A stretch of 64,000 bases of DNA from Effrenium voratum (GCA_963377175.1 CAUJNA010003315.1:607636-671635); one strand, 5' to 3'; numbered from the stretch's first letter, positions 32,848-44,420 are shown. Notes: a model not told the origin generated them from the sequence alone. Numbers and translations: made by a program.

Positions 32848-34703
32848 ATGAGCGCCGCGTGGAAGATTCGGAGAGGATACCTGAAGCACAAAGGCACGCT
32901 TCCCCCTCGAGTGACGCTTTGTGAGAAGCTGCAGAGTTGGTACGGATTTGTGGGGGGTATCCCTATAACCCACAAACAATGACGTTCTCTGCGCAGGCTT
33001 ACTTTCATGGATTATCACCTCTCAAGCCCATGAGCTTTAAGATTTTGCAGGGGCCCACGTTTCCTAAGCCCAGCAATGGTGGTGAAATGCCGGGTTGCGA
33101 TGAATGTCGTCAAGGTCACCCAAATGTTCAGCGTTCTTATGGGGATGAATGCTCCAGGGGTGCCCTTGCTGCATTGGCGCGTGCTACACAAAAGCATGAC
33201 ATTGTCCGGTTTGATTCTACTAAGGTGCTACTCTGGGCGGTCCTCCTCTTGATCTGCAGCAAGCATGATTTTGATGAGGCTTGGAAATATGTGGCAGCAT
33301 GGGCACACCAGTATAATGTACGCTCTTAGCACTTCATCTCTCTGGCAGGTGTGGGACGCTGGTGAGCTGTGCGCCGGCGTGGGTACGTTGACTCGATGCC
33401 TCCGGTTTGGCGGGTATAACACCTTCGCAATGGACATTGCATATTGGGATGCTGTCAAAAACGCTGGGACAAGCCGAAACCCGCTTGATTTACTGGAACC
33501 TGCAGGTATGGCGCCCCTTGATCAAAGTGGTGTGTTCTTTTCAACAGCATGACGCACGCATGTATTCATTGTTGCAGTTGATCAGACCCTCGAACCTGAG
33601 TCTGGCTATGCTTGCTGTGTTGCAAATGCGACCTGGCTTCATCATCCACTTCGGATTATGCTGCAACTCATGGGTGGTGGTGAGTCGGGGCAGTACTCTT
33701 CGCCACTTCCTAGCTCCTGATGGCAACCCTGCAGTGCGCTCAGTGCGTGAAGGCAATACCTTGTTGGCGAGGCAAGGGCTTGTCAAACTGTACAACTGTT
33801 ATTGTAAGCGCTTTGACGTTGTGCGTGTGAGTGTTTGCGTGGTGATTGAGCGCAGGTTTGTGTTATTGGCCTTGCTCATCCACGCATGTGGAGGGCACTG
33901 GAGCCTGGAGCAGCCAGCATCCTCTTTGTTATTTAGGGCAAAGAGGTTCCAATGGCTCTGTCGGATTCTGAAAGCACCCTGGCTAGAAATGATATAAACT
34001 CAACGACCAGCCCGTTGGGTCCGACAATGACAATGCTTTCTGAGGTCCATCGGGTAAGCTTTTGGATGAAGGCCTACGGATCTGTTACACCAAAACGCTC
34101 GGTTCTTTGGAGCTCTTGCAAGTGGATTTCTCAGTTTGAAACTGGCAAGATGCGACGGCACCACTTGTCTGGTCGCGCCCTTGTAACAAAGTACACGGAC
34201 AATGCTGGCCGCAAGCGATTTGCTGGAATTGGACGGCGCCTTCGCAAATCTGGGTTTCCTGATTGCATGGATCTCACCCTCTTGTTTCAAATGAGTCGAT
34301 GTCTTGCAGTTGCAAACCCCGTCCGGCCTGGCTCAGGGCCTATCCCCTGGGCTTCGGCTTGCGGTTCTTGGAGTTGATGCCCCTGGCGGCCAACACCAAA
34401 TCGCAGGCGAGGGTGTTTGAGGCGTGGGGTGATTTGACTTTGATTCTGCAAGTGTGGCTGCAAATTGCCCTTTGGATAGCTGGTTGAACGCATGCGCCAC
34501 AGCCAAAGTAGACCCGTGTCCGTTTCCCATCTTCATAGGACAATCTGCCTGCAGCACCTGAACAAGTCTGTGAATACATCCGCTCCAATCTCGAAGATGT
34601 ATGGAACGATGCAGAAATGAGCTCGGTGGTTGTGTACCTTCGAGGGGCCCAAAGTTTGGACATGCCACAGAGTCTGAAAGACTTGTTGCCCAAACACATT
34701 TGA
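32848..34703 (+). CDS. G1: methyltransferase-like dinoflagellate multigene-family protein (multi-exon)
   Basis: A likely start is ATG at 32,848 (MSAAWKIRRGYLKHKG), 10 bases after a pyrimidine-rich AG (TCTCCTTCGCACGAG) that could be the spliced-leader acceptor. Exons I can place: 33,349-33,505 (ELCAGVGTLTRCLRFGGY, like the SAM-binding motif I of C5 methyltransferases, then AMDIAYWDA); about 33,600-33,765 (LAMLAVLQMRPGFIIHFG, LCCNSWVVVSRG, SVREGNTLLAR); about 33,855-33,980 (HACGGHWSLEQPASSL); about 34,041-34,280 (VSFWMKAYGSVTPKRS, AGRKRFAGIGRRL); and 34,539-34,703 (CEYIRSNLEDVW, VVVYLRGAQSLDMPQ, stop TGA). LCC and LEQP sit where PPC and ENV would be, so the fold may be kept while catalytic residues differ. 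Exon edges other than the listed AG/GT sites are approximate. Confidence 0.6.
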
Positions 34704-35089
34704 GCCAGCGCACGCTCGGCAAGGGGATGTTTGCCAAAGACAACAGCTCTTTGGCTATACTGGGGTCACTTTGTGTGTGTTTCTCGGCAAAAACAGGTGC
34801 GTACGGATTGCGTAAAACGCCGTAAATTTGCATCAAAACGCCATAAATCGGCATATTATTTGAATTGAGCATTTGTTTGCAGTTTTTCGGGGATATTTCT
34901 CGGGGACTCACACACGTATTCACAGCTTTTCGCTGTAGCTTGATTATGCCGAAAAATGCCCGAAAAGATTGGACCCCTCAAAACCAGCAAAGCTAATATG
35001 GGTTCCGTTTTTAGCTGCAGTAGTGCTCGACAACCGGCCGGCAAGACTCCCAGCCCAGCTCCATGGTTTCCAGCCTCCCCTCGCGGGCG

Positions 35090-38000
35090 TGGAGCGCTTC
35101 CACCTTGGAGGCTGGCGCAGAGTTTCTGGCAAACCAGAAGACCTGTGTGAAGGAGGAAGTCGATGAGTTGAACAAGTTGACAGTGTCTGTGCTAAAAAGC
35201 ATGTGTTTGAACCGTTTCTCAACCCGAATGTTTGGGCTTTACACTGAAGAAGCCATCAAGCACATCCGACCAACAGACAGTTGCTATATTGTCAGCGCGT
35301 TTAGCGGGTGCAAAATCAAAACCTGGAGAAGAAGGGTGCCACAGGTTTGCATATTCTTCATTTCGAGGAGGTTTGACTCCTATTTGCAACCAAGGAAGCA
35401 CAGGCTCAGCTCAAGAACCTTCGCGATTTGGCAGTGAAATTGCAACAACAATGCCATGACGAGCAGAACACGCAGGAAGAGCCAGACACAGGGTCAACAG
35501 CACATCCTGTGGAGGTGGTCGAAAGTCAGGTTGGGGCGGTGGAGATTTGGGAGGATTCCCAAGCGATTTCTGCCCCTTACACGGCTCTTGATGCCCCTCG
35601 TCACAACTCAACTAAAGGTTTTTTAAGTTTGGTGACCTTGGCCCAAACTTCAACAAATATCTTACGATCCTTTGAAAGAAGTGGTCACCCATCCCAGGAT
35701 GAATCCCTTGCTCAGTCCTTGGCAAGCACGATCGATGCCAATGGCGCCCAGCCTGAGCAGGAGCAGGCGCACGGGCGAAGGCATGGACATACTGGTAAGC
35801 GGTTGAACCGTGTGAGTTACAGGTTGCCAATGCCCAGACCAACAAGCTGGACATGTCTGATGATGAGCCGGAACCGACCTCCCCGTGCCTTGAAGCCTGC
35901 CTCTTTGACCCTTATAGCTACTGCGAAGAAGAAGGGCCAGAACCCCCCCAAGATGATACTGTTATTATGATGCCAGCAGAGTTGGTGAAGCTTGGGGAGA
36001 AACTGGCGATTGAAATGGCTGACGCACCCACAACAACTCCAAGTTCGTCCCCAGAAGCTGCCACTAGCACGGAGCCGCCTTCATTTGAAGAGGAAACCGA
36101 TGTCCAGGTTGGCACATGGCTAAATTTGTGACACGCACACATGCAAGACGATGTGACCGTGGACCGAAACAGTGATTGAAACAGGACAGCCTGGAAGCAG
36201 CTCAAGCAGAGGCTGAACAGCAACGGCGGGGTGCTGCGGCTCAGGAAGCAAGGTTGCGCCGCCTTTGCACCGCTAAGAAGTCAGGCCGACTCGCTGTGTC
36301 GGAGGCAATCGCCCGGAAATTTCGTCAGGGTGACAAGGAAAGGAAGGCCTTGTTGCAAGTCTTTCAAAAGGTGGGGGAGGATCATGACACTCGCTTGCAA
36401 CTTGACATGTGCAGTAAATTTGTACTACGCAACCGTGCTTTTCTTTTTTTGGGGGACTTTGACTTAGGAACGGTTCAAGCGTTACGCGGAACGAATGATC
36501 ACCATGGAGAAGACACACAAGTTGACCGAGAAGGGCGGCTGGTATTCTGAAGAACGCATGCGTTCTGAATTGTCTTGGAGCGCGTTCCACGGTAGCATGA
36601 TTGGTGTGTGTGTGTATGTTTGTGTGTGAGGCCATGGGCCCTTCAATCCACGCTACAGTATACCTGATTCCCAAGCTAAGGTGCAGGATCAAAGCGGCAA
36701 TTGCTTATTGCATGGCTCGGAAAAACCAGCTGGTCAGGCCCGGAAAAGTCACCCCTGCAACTAGGAAATCTGAAGCTGCTTGGCAGGCGTGACCGCTACC
36801 AAAGCGACGTCAAGGAGTTTTGGGTCCACACCGGCACCGATGGGGAGCGTGAGAGGGTTCACTCAGCCCGCCAAACAGAGACAGAGCAAATTGATGCTGG
36901 TGATGGCCAACTGGGCCCTGGCCCCGATGGTGAGCTGTTTGAAGGGCCCATGGCCATGAGTGATGACGAGGAGAAATCGTTGCCAAGCCCGGCCAAACCC
37001 AAATCAACTAAGCGCAAGGCTGATTCATCGTCCGCCAAGAGGGAGTCGAAAGCGAAGCAGGCCAAGGAGGAGGAAGCCCTGGAGGAACGCGCTATTCAAG
37101 GGAGGTGTCAGCCCCAAATGGGGGAGGGTGGACTTCAATGGGTGTGTTCCAAAAAAGCTACATTGGATATAGGGAAATGCCTTTACTCGCCTCCGAAATA
37201 GAAATATGCCCAAGCAAAACCAAACAACATGAAGAGGGGAAATCGTCTCACAGGCGCCAAGCAGCGCGAACGGTCAGGGAATCCCAAATGTGTTTTAGTA
37301 GCAAAACATTTTGGACCCACGCTCCAACTGCGTTTTGGGAGGGGGCACACATTCCCGTTTTGAAAAATATAATTTCAGGAAATGGTTTTGGGCGTCTTGT
37401 ACTCCCAAAAACCCATACTTTCGCGGCAGACCCATTTCTGTCCAACAGGGGGTGTTTTTCTTTCTTGAAAACATTGGAAGGATCTGGAGATCTCCAAGGA
37501 GACGTTGACCCAGATTTTGAAAATGCAGGGAAAGATGCACACATTGGTCCAGGCCTTGAAGCAGGAAGAGTCGGAGTCAGCGAAAGAGAGCCTCAGTCGG
37601 TCACATGTTGTTGCGAGCCGTGCCCAATCTCTTTTTGAGCTTCTTTTGCACCCAAATGGAAGCATGGTTGGATCTGACTTTGCAATCTAAGGGGATTGAA
37701 GACTGTGGAAAACCTCTACAATGACCTCACCTCTCTACATGACTCGGTGGCAACCTTGCGGGCCACATTCTTGGTTGACAAGTCTTTGGATGAAAAGACG
37801 CTAAGTTGCAACCAGCCAGAACATTTTACTTGCCTGCGGGCTCTCAAACATCTTTATGTTCAACCCACGAGGCAGCAGTGCGAGCTGCGGGCCAACATGC
37901 GGTCGATTGAGCTGGTGTCTGGCCCCTATAACCCTCACAAAAACCACAACCAAAACTTGAGTTCCCTGCCCCAGGTGTAGCAAGGCGGTCATGGAGGAGA

Positions 38001-38289
38001 ACAAGCTCAGGAAGTGCGGGCCCAACCCTTGCCGTGTGTGCTTCGCGCACATGAACATAACTCTTTTGTCTGGTTTGGACTCAGGACAGTGCTTTCCAAA
38101 AAGGCTGCTCCAAAGAAAGCAGGGACACCTTCACCGAAAAGCTCGAAGGGTTCCAAATCTTCCAAAGGCTCCAAGAGCCCCAAGGATTCCGAGAATGATG
38201 GGGATTCCGATCAAATGTGTGCACGGCCAAAGGCCAAGTCAAAGGCCAAGGCCAAAGCTTCCATCACACGAAGGAAGCACATCAAGTGA
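35090..38289 (+). CDS. G2: coiled-coil protein with WYSEERM motif (multi-exon, dinoflagellate family)
   Basis: Exon pieces, all plus strand: about 35,100-35,200 (LEAGAEFLANQKTCVKEEVD); 35,430-35,620 (QQQCHDEQNTQEEPDTGS); 35,825-36,110 (acidic, MSDDEPEPTSPCLEAC, AELVKLGEKLAIEMADAP); 36,185-36,370 (DSLEAAQAEAEQQRRGAA, KERKALLQVFQK), ending at a GT donor; 36,468-36,583 (ERFKRYAERMITMEKTHK, GGWYSEERMRSELSW); 36,698-36,737 (RIKAAIAYCMARKNQLVR); 36,787-37,105 (DRYQSDVKEFWVHTGTDG, then a Lys/Ser-rich tail); 37,500-37,670 and 37,695-37,915 (helical, LYNDLTSLHDSVATLRA); 37,980-38,070 (CSKAVMEENKLRKCG, CRVCFAHM, possibly zinc-binding); 38,095-38,289 (Lys-rich, stop). The exon order matches a large dinoflagellate family I recall. 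It may be fused to G3. Function unknown. Confidence 0.55.
36371..36467 (+). other. Intron of G2 (GT-AG)
   Basis: Donor AAAAG/GTGGGG and acceptor ACTTAG/GAACGG, with a T-rich tract (TTTTCTTTTTTT) before the acceptor. Joining gives LLQVFQK-ERFKRYAERM in frame, the expected family order. Length 97 bases. Confidence 0.55.
36738..36786 (+). other. Candidate 49-nt GC-AG intron of G2
   Basis: The exon ends GGTCAG, the intron would begin GCCCGG and end TTGGCAG, and splicing joins NQLVR to RDRYQSD in frame. GC donors are common in dinoflagellates. It is very short, so a different splice pair is possible. Confidence 0.35.
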
Positions 38290-38785
38290 TTGCGCATTCC
38301 CTGCGAATGCAAATTCGAGAGATTCCGAAAGGCTCTGCAGCTGCCAAAGGGTTCAGAAATGCATGAGTGCTCACGCACGCAACTTGTTGCCAATGTTTTG
38401 CTGCAGGTGGCTGGTGCTGGGTGGAAGTTTCTTGGGGTGTACGGGCGCATTGCTAGCGACAGCTGCAATTTGTTACTTTGCTTACAGTTCTGTAGCTTTT
38501 AGTTTTAGGAAAACCAGTAAAACGCAAGGTGTCCATTCAAATCAAACTGCAATGCGCCTACGACATGCAGTTTGCTCTTCAAGCTGCAACAATCACACGG
38601 GGACACACGGCGTTGCCTACGCCCTCTCAAAACAGTTTCGCCGCTGAGAGGACAAATGCGTCTTTGCTTCCATCAGTTTGCCTCCATGCCCCAAAATTAA
38701 GGGCCTCCCGGCAAAAGAACTCCTTGAGCTTGCATGGAAGCCTCAGCGAGCGGGCCCAGCAAGTTGACTGTTTTCCCCAACGCAG

Positions 38786-40939
38786 GTGGCCACCAGTGGA
38801 AGACCAACCAGAAGTATGACGTGGGCCCCATTGGAAAGATTCTGGGCAAGATCCTTGCTCGGGGTGAGCCTTCGACCGCAACGCAAGCAACATCTTCCTT
38901 TTGTGTGTTAAGCCAAACTTTGACACTCAAGCCAAGATTGTTCAGTGTATCTTTTTGTTGACTATACTGGGCTTGCGGCATCCCTTTACGATGCAAGGTT
39001 CCAGAAGCCATTGCCTGTGAAGTTGGGGCTGCAATCTGGGAGGAAACTGGTGGAGCCCCGGGCCTTTCATCGCAAACCTTCCTGCGCAGCCTTGACCGCC
39101 TTGTACAAACTGGGCACACGGCGCGTTTGCCGGCTGTGTTGTTGCAAGCAGGTTTGATGGCCAACGTGCCCATTACTACGGTGAGACTTGAAGGGCGGGA
39201 GCACCCTACGCTGTCTTTCAAAGACCTACTGACTTGCCTCAGCGAGAACCAGAAGCTTGACTTGGTCTTTTGCGGGCATGATGGCCCCACATATCAACAG
39301 TTTTGGCAGAGATATGAAAGGCTCCAACCTGGACACCCGGTTTACGAAGCACATGGCTCACAGTTAGCTGACTGCCTGCCGTTTCTGATTCACTGTGATG
39401 AAGGAACATCGCAGAAGAAGCGGGGGTTTATGGTTTGCCAACTCCAACCCTTATTAGGGAGAGGCACCAGCAAAGGCGGCCCAGGGTTGAATTACATCGG
39501 GAACTCTTTGACTACCAGGTTTCTCTACTCATGCATGGCGACAAAGCTGTACAACAAGAATCCGAAAATACTCAAGCGCCTTGCTACTCATTGGGCCAAC
39601 GAGTTGAAGGAACTCTTTGAACATGGTGCCTGTGTCACACAGAATGGACAAACGCGGAGACTTTATGTGGTCGTCCTGGGCATGAAGGGGGATTGGCCTG
39701 CCCTCACGAAGTTTGGAAACCTGTCTAGGCACCATGGACGGCAAACAAGGGGCGGTAAGGCAAAGGATGGTATTTGCCATTTGTGCATGGGGGGCTTGCC
39801 TGGATTTGAGTGGCACGATTACACTTATGGCAACATGGAGCGCATGCATGATGCGTCAACTCTGCCATGGTCCACACCCAGCCCTTTCACGCAATTGATA
39901 CCGCAGGCCCAGGATTGCCTAGCTCAGTGGTACAAGTTCGACGTTTTCCATACTTGTCACAAAGGAATTTTGGGTGACATCGCCGCCAACGCAGTAGAAG
40001 CTTAGACTCCTTTCCTAGCAATCTGTGTATTCGACCTTGTTTTTTTTACACGCCCAAAGATTCACAGCACGGTGGAGCACGGAAACGTGTTGATTAAGGT
40101 CACCATGATCGACTTTGGACTGGTCGATGGCTCCATCGAAGAAGCTTTGCAGGCTATCTACGCGGAAGCCGCTGCTTACTGCGCTCGACAGGGCCTTCAG
40201 CTGCACATGGTGGCCCTCACCCGCATTTCGCTCGGCTGGACGAGTAGTTGGAGTTACCCGACAGGGTGACTTTGGATCAATTTTGACTGTTGACTGTGCT
40301 CGGCAGGTTTCTGTTTGGGGTACGCGCCTTCTTTTTTGCAAACGTGCAACCCTCAACGTGTCGCTGTTTATTCTGCTTGGTTTGCTTACTTGTTTCAAGC
40401 TTCTGTTCTTTTTGAAATTAATCTCGTCGTTTCGAAGGTCATGGTTCAAGGGCCAGGACACGGTGTCTCTTCTGGCGTACTTGCAATGGAAGTACGAGAG
40501 CTTGATCCTAACCTGTGGAGACCACGAACATGTGACCTACATGATGGACATTTTCCAAGTGGTCAAAGCTTCCAACTCCTTCATGCGATGCATGTACCAT
40601 GCCGGCCTTTGGCTAGGACATGATGAGCGAGATCACATCATCCTAAACATGAGCATTGTTTTGCAGGGCTTCCTTGGCTTGGCAGAGTATGCCTATGAAG
40701 GTTTGTCCCTGACGCGGTGGAAATTGCAGCCTAAGTTCCACGCCCTCGCCGAGCTACGGTACAGTCTCATGAAGCAAAAAGCTTCCCAATACGACTCAAT
40801 CAGCCCACTTGCATTTGCAACACAGTTGGATGAAGACTTTGTTGGGAGGGTGTCAACGTTTTCAAGAACAGTTGCCTCGAGGACCATACATCAGAAGACG
40901 ATAGAACGTTATCTGATTGCCCTTGAGTCGGGATGGTAG
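38786..40939 (+). CDS. G3: large dinoflagellate-family protein, transposase-like (RNase H fold inferred)
   Basis: Exons: 38,786-38,863 (GGHQWKTNQKYDVGPIGKIL; AG before, GTGAG after); 38,998 to about 39,995, the core; about 40,050-40,240 (VTMIDFGLVDGSIEEAL, AYCARQGLQLHMVALTRI); about 40,438-40,939 (SWFKGQDTVSLL, FMRCMYHAGLWL, WKLQPKFHALAELRYSL, DEDFVGRVSTFSR, IERYLIALESGW, stop). Core motifs: LPFLIHCDEGTSQKK (Asp codon 39,397), VVVLGMKGDWPAL (Asp codon 39,691), GICHLC, then WYKFDVFHTCHKGILGD. This D / D / CxxC / DxxH / PKFH order resembles KDZ, Plavaka and CACTA-type transposases, where a C/DxxH signature lies before the catalytic Glu. That identity is inference from motif order; the protein could be a non-transposase relative. 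It is the last gene of the plus-strand cluster. Confidence 0.55.
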
Positions 40940-41807
40940 GCAGCCATAAAAAACCAGAAGTAATGCCCCCTGTAACGCAACTTCAGTCTGATTTTCTTGA
41001 CGGAGCCTTAACCTACCACCCAGCTGGGGCCGTGGCAGTTTCACAGCTCGAGCTGGCCAGATTGACGGCAAAATGGCAGCGGGTGCAAGCCTAAACCGGC
41101 CTAAGCCTGTAACATCAACTGCGAAAAGCGGCTACTTTCCCTTGTAGCTCGTTTTTTCTGACTACTTGGTTTTCCAGGCTCTTATGTTGTCAGAAGGGAA
41201 CAAGCCACCCCCCCCCCCGTCGCCAAAAGGAGGTTCATGCGTAGGTGCAAGGCCCATCTTTAAAACAACATTGGTCCTAGCTATAGCACGCCAGATTCCA
41301 TGGGACCTATTGATGCGAGCATTGATTTAACCTTTTCTTGCGCAATCAGATTCCTCCTTTATTGGGCATCGCTCCATTCATCCCAGCATCAGATGCTCGG
41401 CTCGTGGGGGGGTTGGCGTGTGAGAGCCCATTCAACTGGTGAATCACTTTTTCCCCACATGGAGAACGCACTTCTGAAAGCAGCACAACTCCCGCAAAGA
41501 ACAAGAAGTTGGGGGCCTATATAACTGCCCCACTCCTTTTGGTGATCAGAAAGGCAAAGCAGCCAATGGGAATCCGCAAGTACAGGCGCTAGCTGAACAA
41601 GGCAACCAAGAAAAACCTGTCCACAAAGAGGTGGGGTTTAAAAGGGGTGGGGCCTCACGGCATTCGCGCCCCAGGCATCCCCACAGAAATCACAGTGGCA
41701 GGGGCAGGATCACCGTGGTTGATCCGAAAGACAGAGCAGCCAATTGGAATCTGCAAACAGGGGACTAACTGCAGTCGGAAACCAGGTCTTTTGCTTGAGT
41801 TCACTCG

Positions 41808-41905
41808 GGTCGCCTGGGTGACTTGGGTCACTTGGGCCACTTGGGCCACTTCCCTCACTTGACAACTTGAGTCACTTAGGTTTCTTGGGTCACTTGGGCG
41901 CAAGT
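41808..41905 (+). repeat. GTCACTTGGG minisatellite
   Basis: About nine 9-12 base units of the TGGGTCACTTGGGCCACTT type. Short and degenerate. Confidence 0.7.
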
Positions 41906-41989
41906 GACCCAGGTGCAGTCTTCCTTCGAAAAAAAAAAATCGGACAAGCGACCCAGGTGGCAGATCCCTCAAATCGCAATGCAGAATGT

Positions 41990-42490
41990 TCTTCGTATTC
42001 CCCTGCTATTCTCTCAGTATTCCCTCAGTGTTCCTTTTGTATTCCCCCTTGGTATTCCCCCATTCTCGGTGCTTTCCTAGTATTCCTTTAGCGTTCTTCC
42101 TGGTAGAGTTCCGTTAGTAGTCCCTTGCTATTCCGCGTGAATTCCTCTATTATTCCTCTAATATTCCCTTAGCATTCCCCTGTTCCTTTAATATTCTTCT
42201 TTTGCCCCTAGTGTTCCTCAGATCTCCCCCAGAATTCCCCAAAAAAATCCCCAGGCATTTCCCTCATCACTTCCCCTGCTATTTTCCTAGTATTCACTCC
42301 TAGTACTTGCCTAGCATTCTCCTGAGTATTCCCTTCATATTCCCATATTCCTGTAGTATTCTCTTACCCCTAGGTATTTGTGTTCTCTAGTACTGCCTTG
42401 GTATTCCTTAGTATTTTATTGGTATACCCCTAGTAGTCTCCCAGTACTCGCCCAGCATCTCCCTTTGTATTCCACTGGTATTCCCCCCTA
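41990..42490 (+). repeat. Degenerate AGTATTCYCC field, block 2
   Basis: About 500 bases of TATTCCCCTAGTATTCC-like units, the longer of two such blocks in the window (the other is at 28,160-28,475). No long open frame of interest. Confidence 0.65.
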
Positions 42491-43844
42491 TTATCCCTTC
42501 GGTGCTTCCCGAGTTCCCTCGATCTCGGAGCAGAAAGGACCGAGGGGAAGTCCGGGCTTACTTTTCGACTCAGAAATCGGAGCGCACGTGCGAGAATGCC
42601 AAAACCTCGAGGAAACCGGACAAAAACCTGAGGGGAAAATGAAAGGAGGTGCCTGCCTGAGCTTTTGTCTGCCAAATTGTGCTTGCTTTGTTTTGGTTTC
42701 CTCGAAGCACCAAAAAAACGAAACAGACAAATCTTGAGGGGGGAAATGAAAGGAGGTGGCTTGCCTGAGCTCTTGTCTGCCAGAGTTGTTTGTATTGTGT
42801 TGTTGTTTTGTCTCCGGTTGTTCCATGATTTTGCTGCAGTGAACTCCCGGCTAAGTTTCAAAATTCCAATGCACGGCTCATAACTTGGAAGAAAGGAACT
42901 CGCTTGTGATTGGAGTTGCGTTTCTACCTTGCGGTTTGGGCAAAGGTGGAAGAGGCCCTCACTAAAACGTCCTGGATGTGGCGAGTTTTGTGATGCTGAC
43001 ATGTGGGCTTCTCATCCCGGGACCCGCCACTCCGCCGGCTTCCAAAGCAAAGCGCGGACGAAGCAAACTGAAGCAAACTGGCCATGACAATTGTTGAGTG
43101 TTGACCCAGGATTAATAAACCCGTCCCATTAAGGTGGGTGTTCCCTCCAAAAGTGATGAATCCGCACTAAAAGGGGACACCCTCCCTATTAATCAACCAG
43201 GGGTTTAGTCATCCAGGGTGAACATTAGTTCAATGGAATGACGAAGGAATAATGAAGACATGGACAAATTTGAGCGAGGAAGGAATCCATGCAAAGGCCA
43301 GAACTGCCAACCTTGTATTTTATTTTGCTGATTTCAAAGGGCCTCAAAAGCAAGACTGGATGTTCAAAAGAACTCACAGCGGATAGGCCCAAGCAAGTTC
43401 CATTGCCACCAACATGGCCAGCCCATGCCAGCCCTCAAGAAACTCCAGCGAGCAGATGGGCAAAGGCCCAAACTCCGAAAGCGGGGGTTGTCAGGTGGTT
43501 TTCGATGGCAAGGCTCGGTTTCCTCTTGGCTTTGGGATTGAAATCTGCTAGTAACTCCCCAACGACATGGGTGTGTCTTCCTTACAGGGGAACCTTTGAC
43601 GGGCTGCTTTCTTTTAAGGGCGAATCACCTTAGGGCTTCTCTCACCATGTTTTTTACCTGTGGGCCAAAACGGGAAAGAACAATAAAGACCCCCAACACG
43701 CCGCGAACAACCAAATCATGGCTCGCAGCTCGCATCCTCCAACTGCGAAAAATTGGGGGGGGGGGGGGGGGAAGGGGTGGAAGGCCCCCCAAACAAATCG
43801 GATCTGGTCGATTTGCTCTCGGCCGGTCGCCTTGGAGTCGTCCG

Positions 43845-43959
43845 GCGCCACGTAGGCGTCGCTGACCCAGCCGCTCTCCCGGAAGACCCGGAGGTAGCTG
43901 CCGCTCCGCAGGCAGAAGATCCGGGCCGTGCCGTCCCGCAGCGCCGCCAGCGCCGAGTC
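43845..43959 (-). CDS. Beta-propeller-like exon fragment
   Basis: The minus strand starts after a clear acceptor (CATCAGTAG) and reads DSALAALRDGTARIFCLRSG, then YLRVFRESGWVSDAYVAPDD. The DGTARIFCLRSGSYLRVF pattern resembles one propeller blade and is similar to the island at 52.3-52.4 kb (RRDGSEICVYSFQGARLYR). Coding GC is much higher than its flanks. The left edge is uncertain (possible GC donor after the Ser-Lys codons). Just beyond, GGATCTGGTCGATTTG is a phrase repeated at 25.05 and 27.18 kb, so that part is intron. Confidence 0.45.
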
Positions 43960-44092
43960 CTACTGATGGTTGCGAAATCCGGTTAGGCACCTAAGCAATC
44001 ATGGCTGACACCAGTGTGTGTTGGCTTTAGGTGGTGCAGGATTTTGTCCCTCCACAGTAGAGAGATCCGAAAAGCTCGGTGAAGCCCTGCTT

Positions 44093-44185
44093 GCATGCCT
44101 AGGTCCTCCAGATTTGAGAGGTTAGAATAAGTTGGTACCCGTGTGTTTTTCAGGACGCCTATTTTAGTAGGGGAACCCTCCCCCG

Positions 44186-44227
<42 letters not shown>
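44093..44227 (+). mobile_element. SINE-like retroposed unit with 42-base A tail
   Basis: The body (TAGGTCCTCCAGATTTGAGA, TTAGAATAAG, TTTTAGTAGGGGAACCCTCC) ends in an uninterrupted run of 42 A (44,186-44,227). A second copy at 50,288-50,372 has the same body but only a short A stretch. Shared body plus a variable 3' A tail is the hallmark of retroposition. No internal promoter was recognised. Confidence 0.55.
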
Positions 44228-44229
<2 letters not shown>

Positions 44230-44420
44230 TAAGAGGGCACTACTGGGGATCTAGATGCTCAATCGGCTTGGCAAGTATGTTATCACCATGGTTATAACTG
44301 GGGCAACTGGGGTCAGGGCCGACCATGGTGATGACCCACCTAAGTTGCTACACCTAAGTGCGTTTGGCTTTTGGATTTGAACCCAGAGTAAACGCAAAAC
44401 CTCCAAACCATCAATTCTTG

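Larger units (their letters stand above)
40940..43844. other. Non-coding stretch with AGTATTC field
   Basis: Holds a GTCACTTGGG minisatellite (41,808-41,905), the second AGTATTC block (41,990-42,490) and a duplicated phrase GGGGAAATGAAAGGAGGTG (42,635 and 42,740) with CTGAGCT and TTGTCTGCCA near both copies. Open frames here have no recognisable domain. Confidence 0.5.

Noticed and set aside
32635..33018. 127-residue minus-strand frame
   Set aside because: It overlaps the better supported plus-strand start of G1 (ATG 32,848) and has no recognisable motif.
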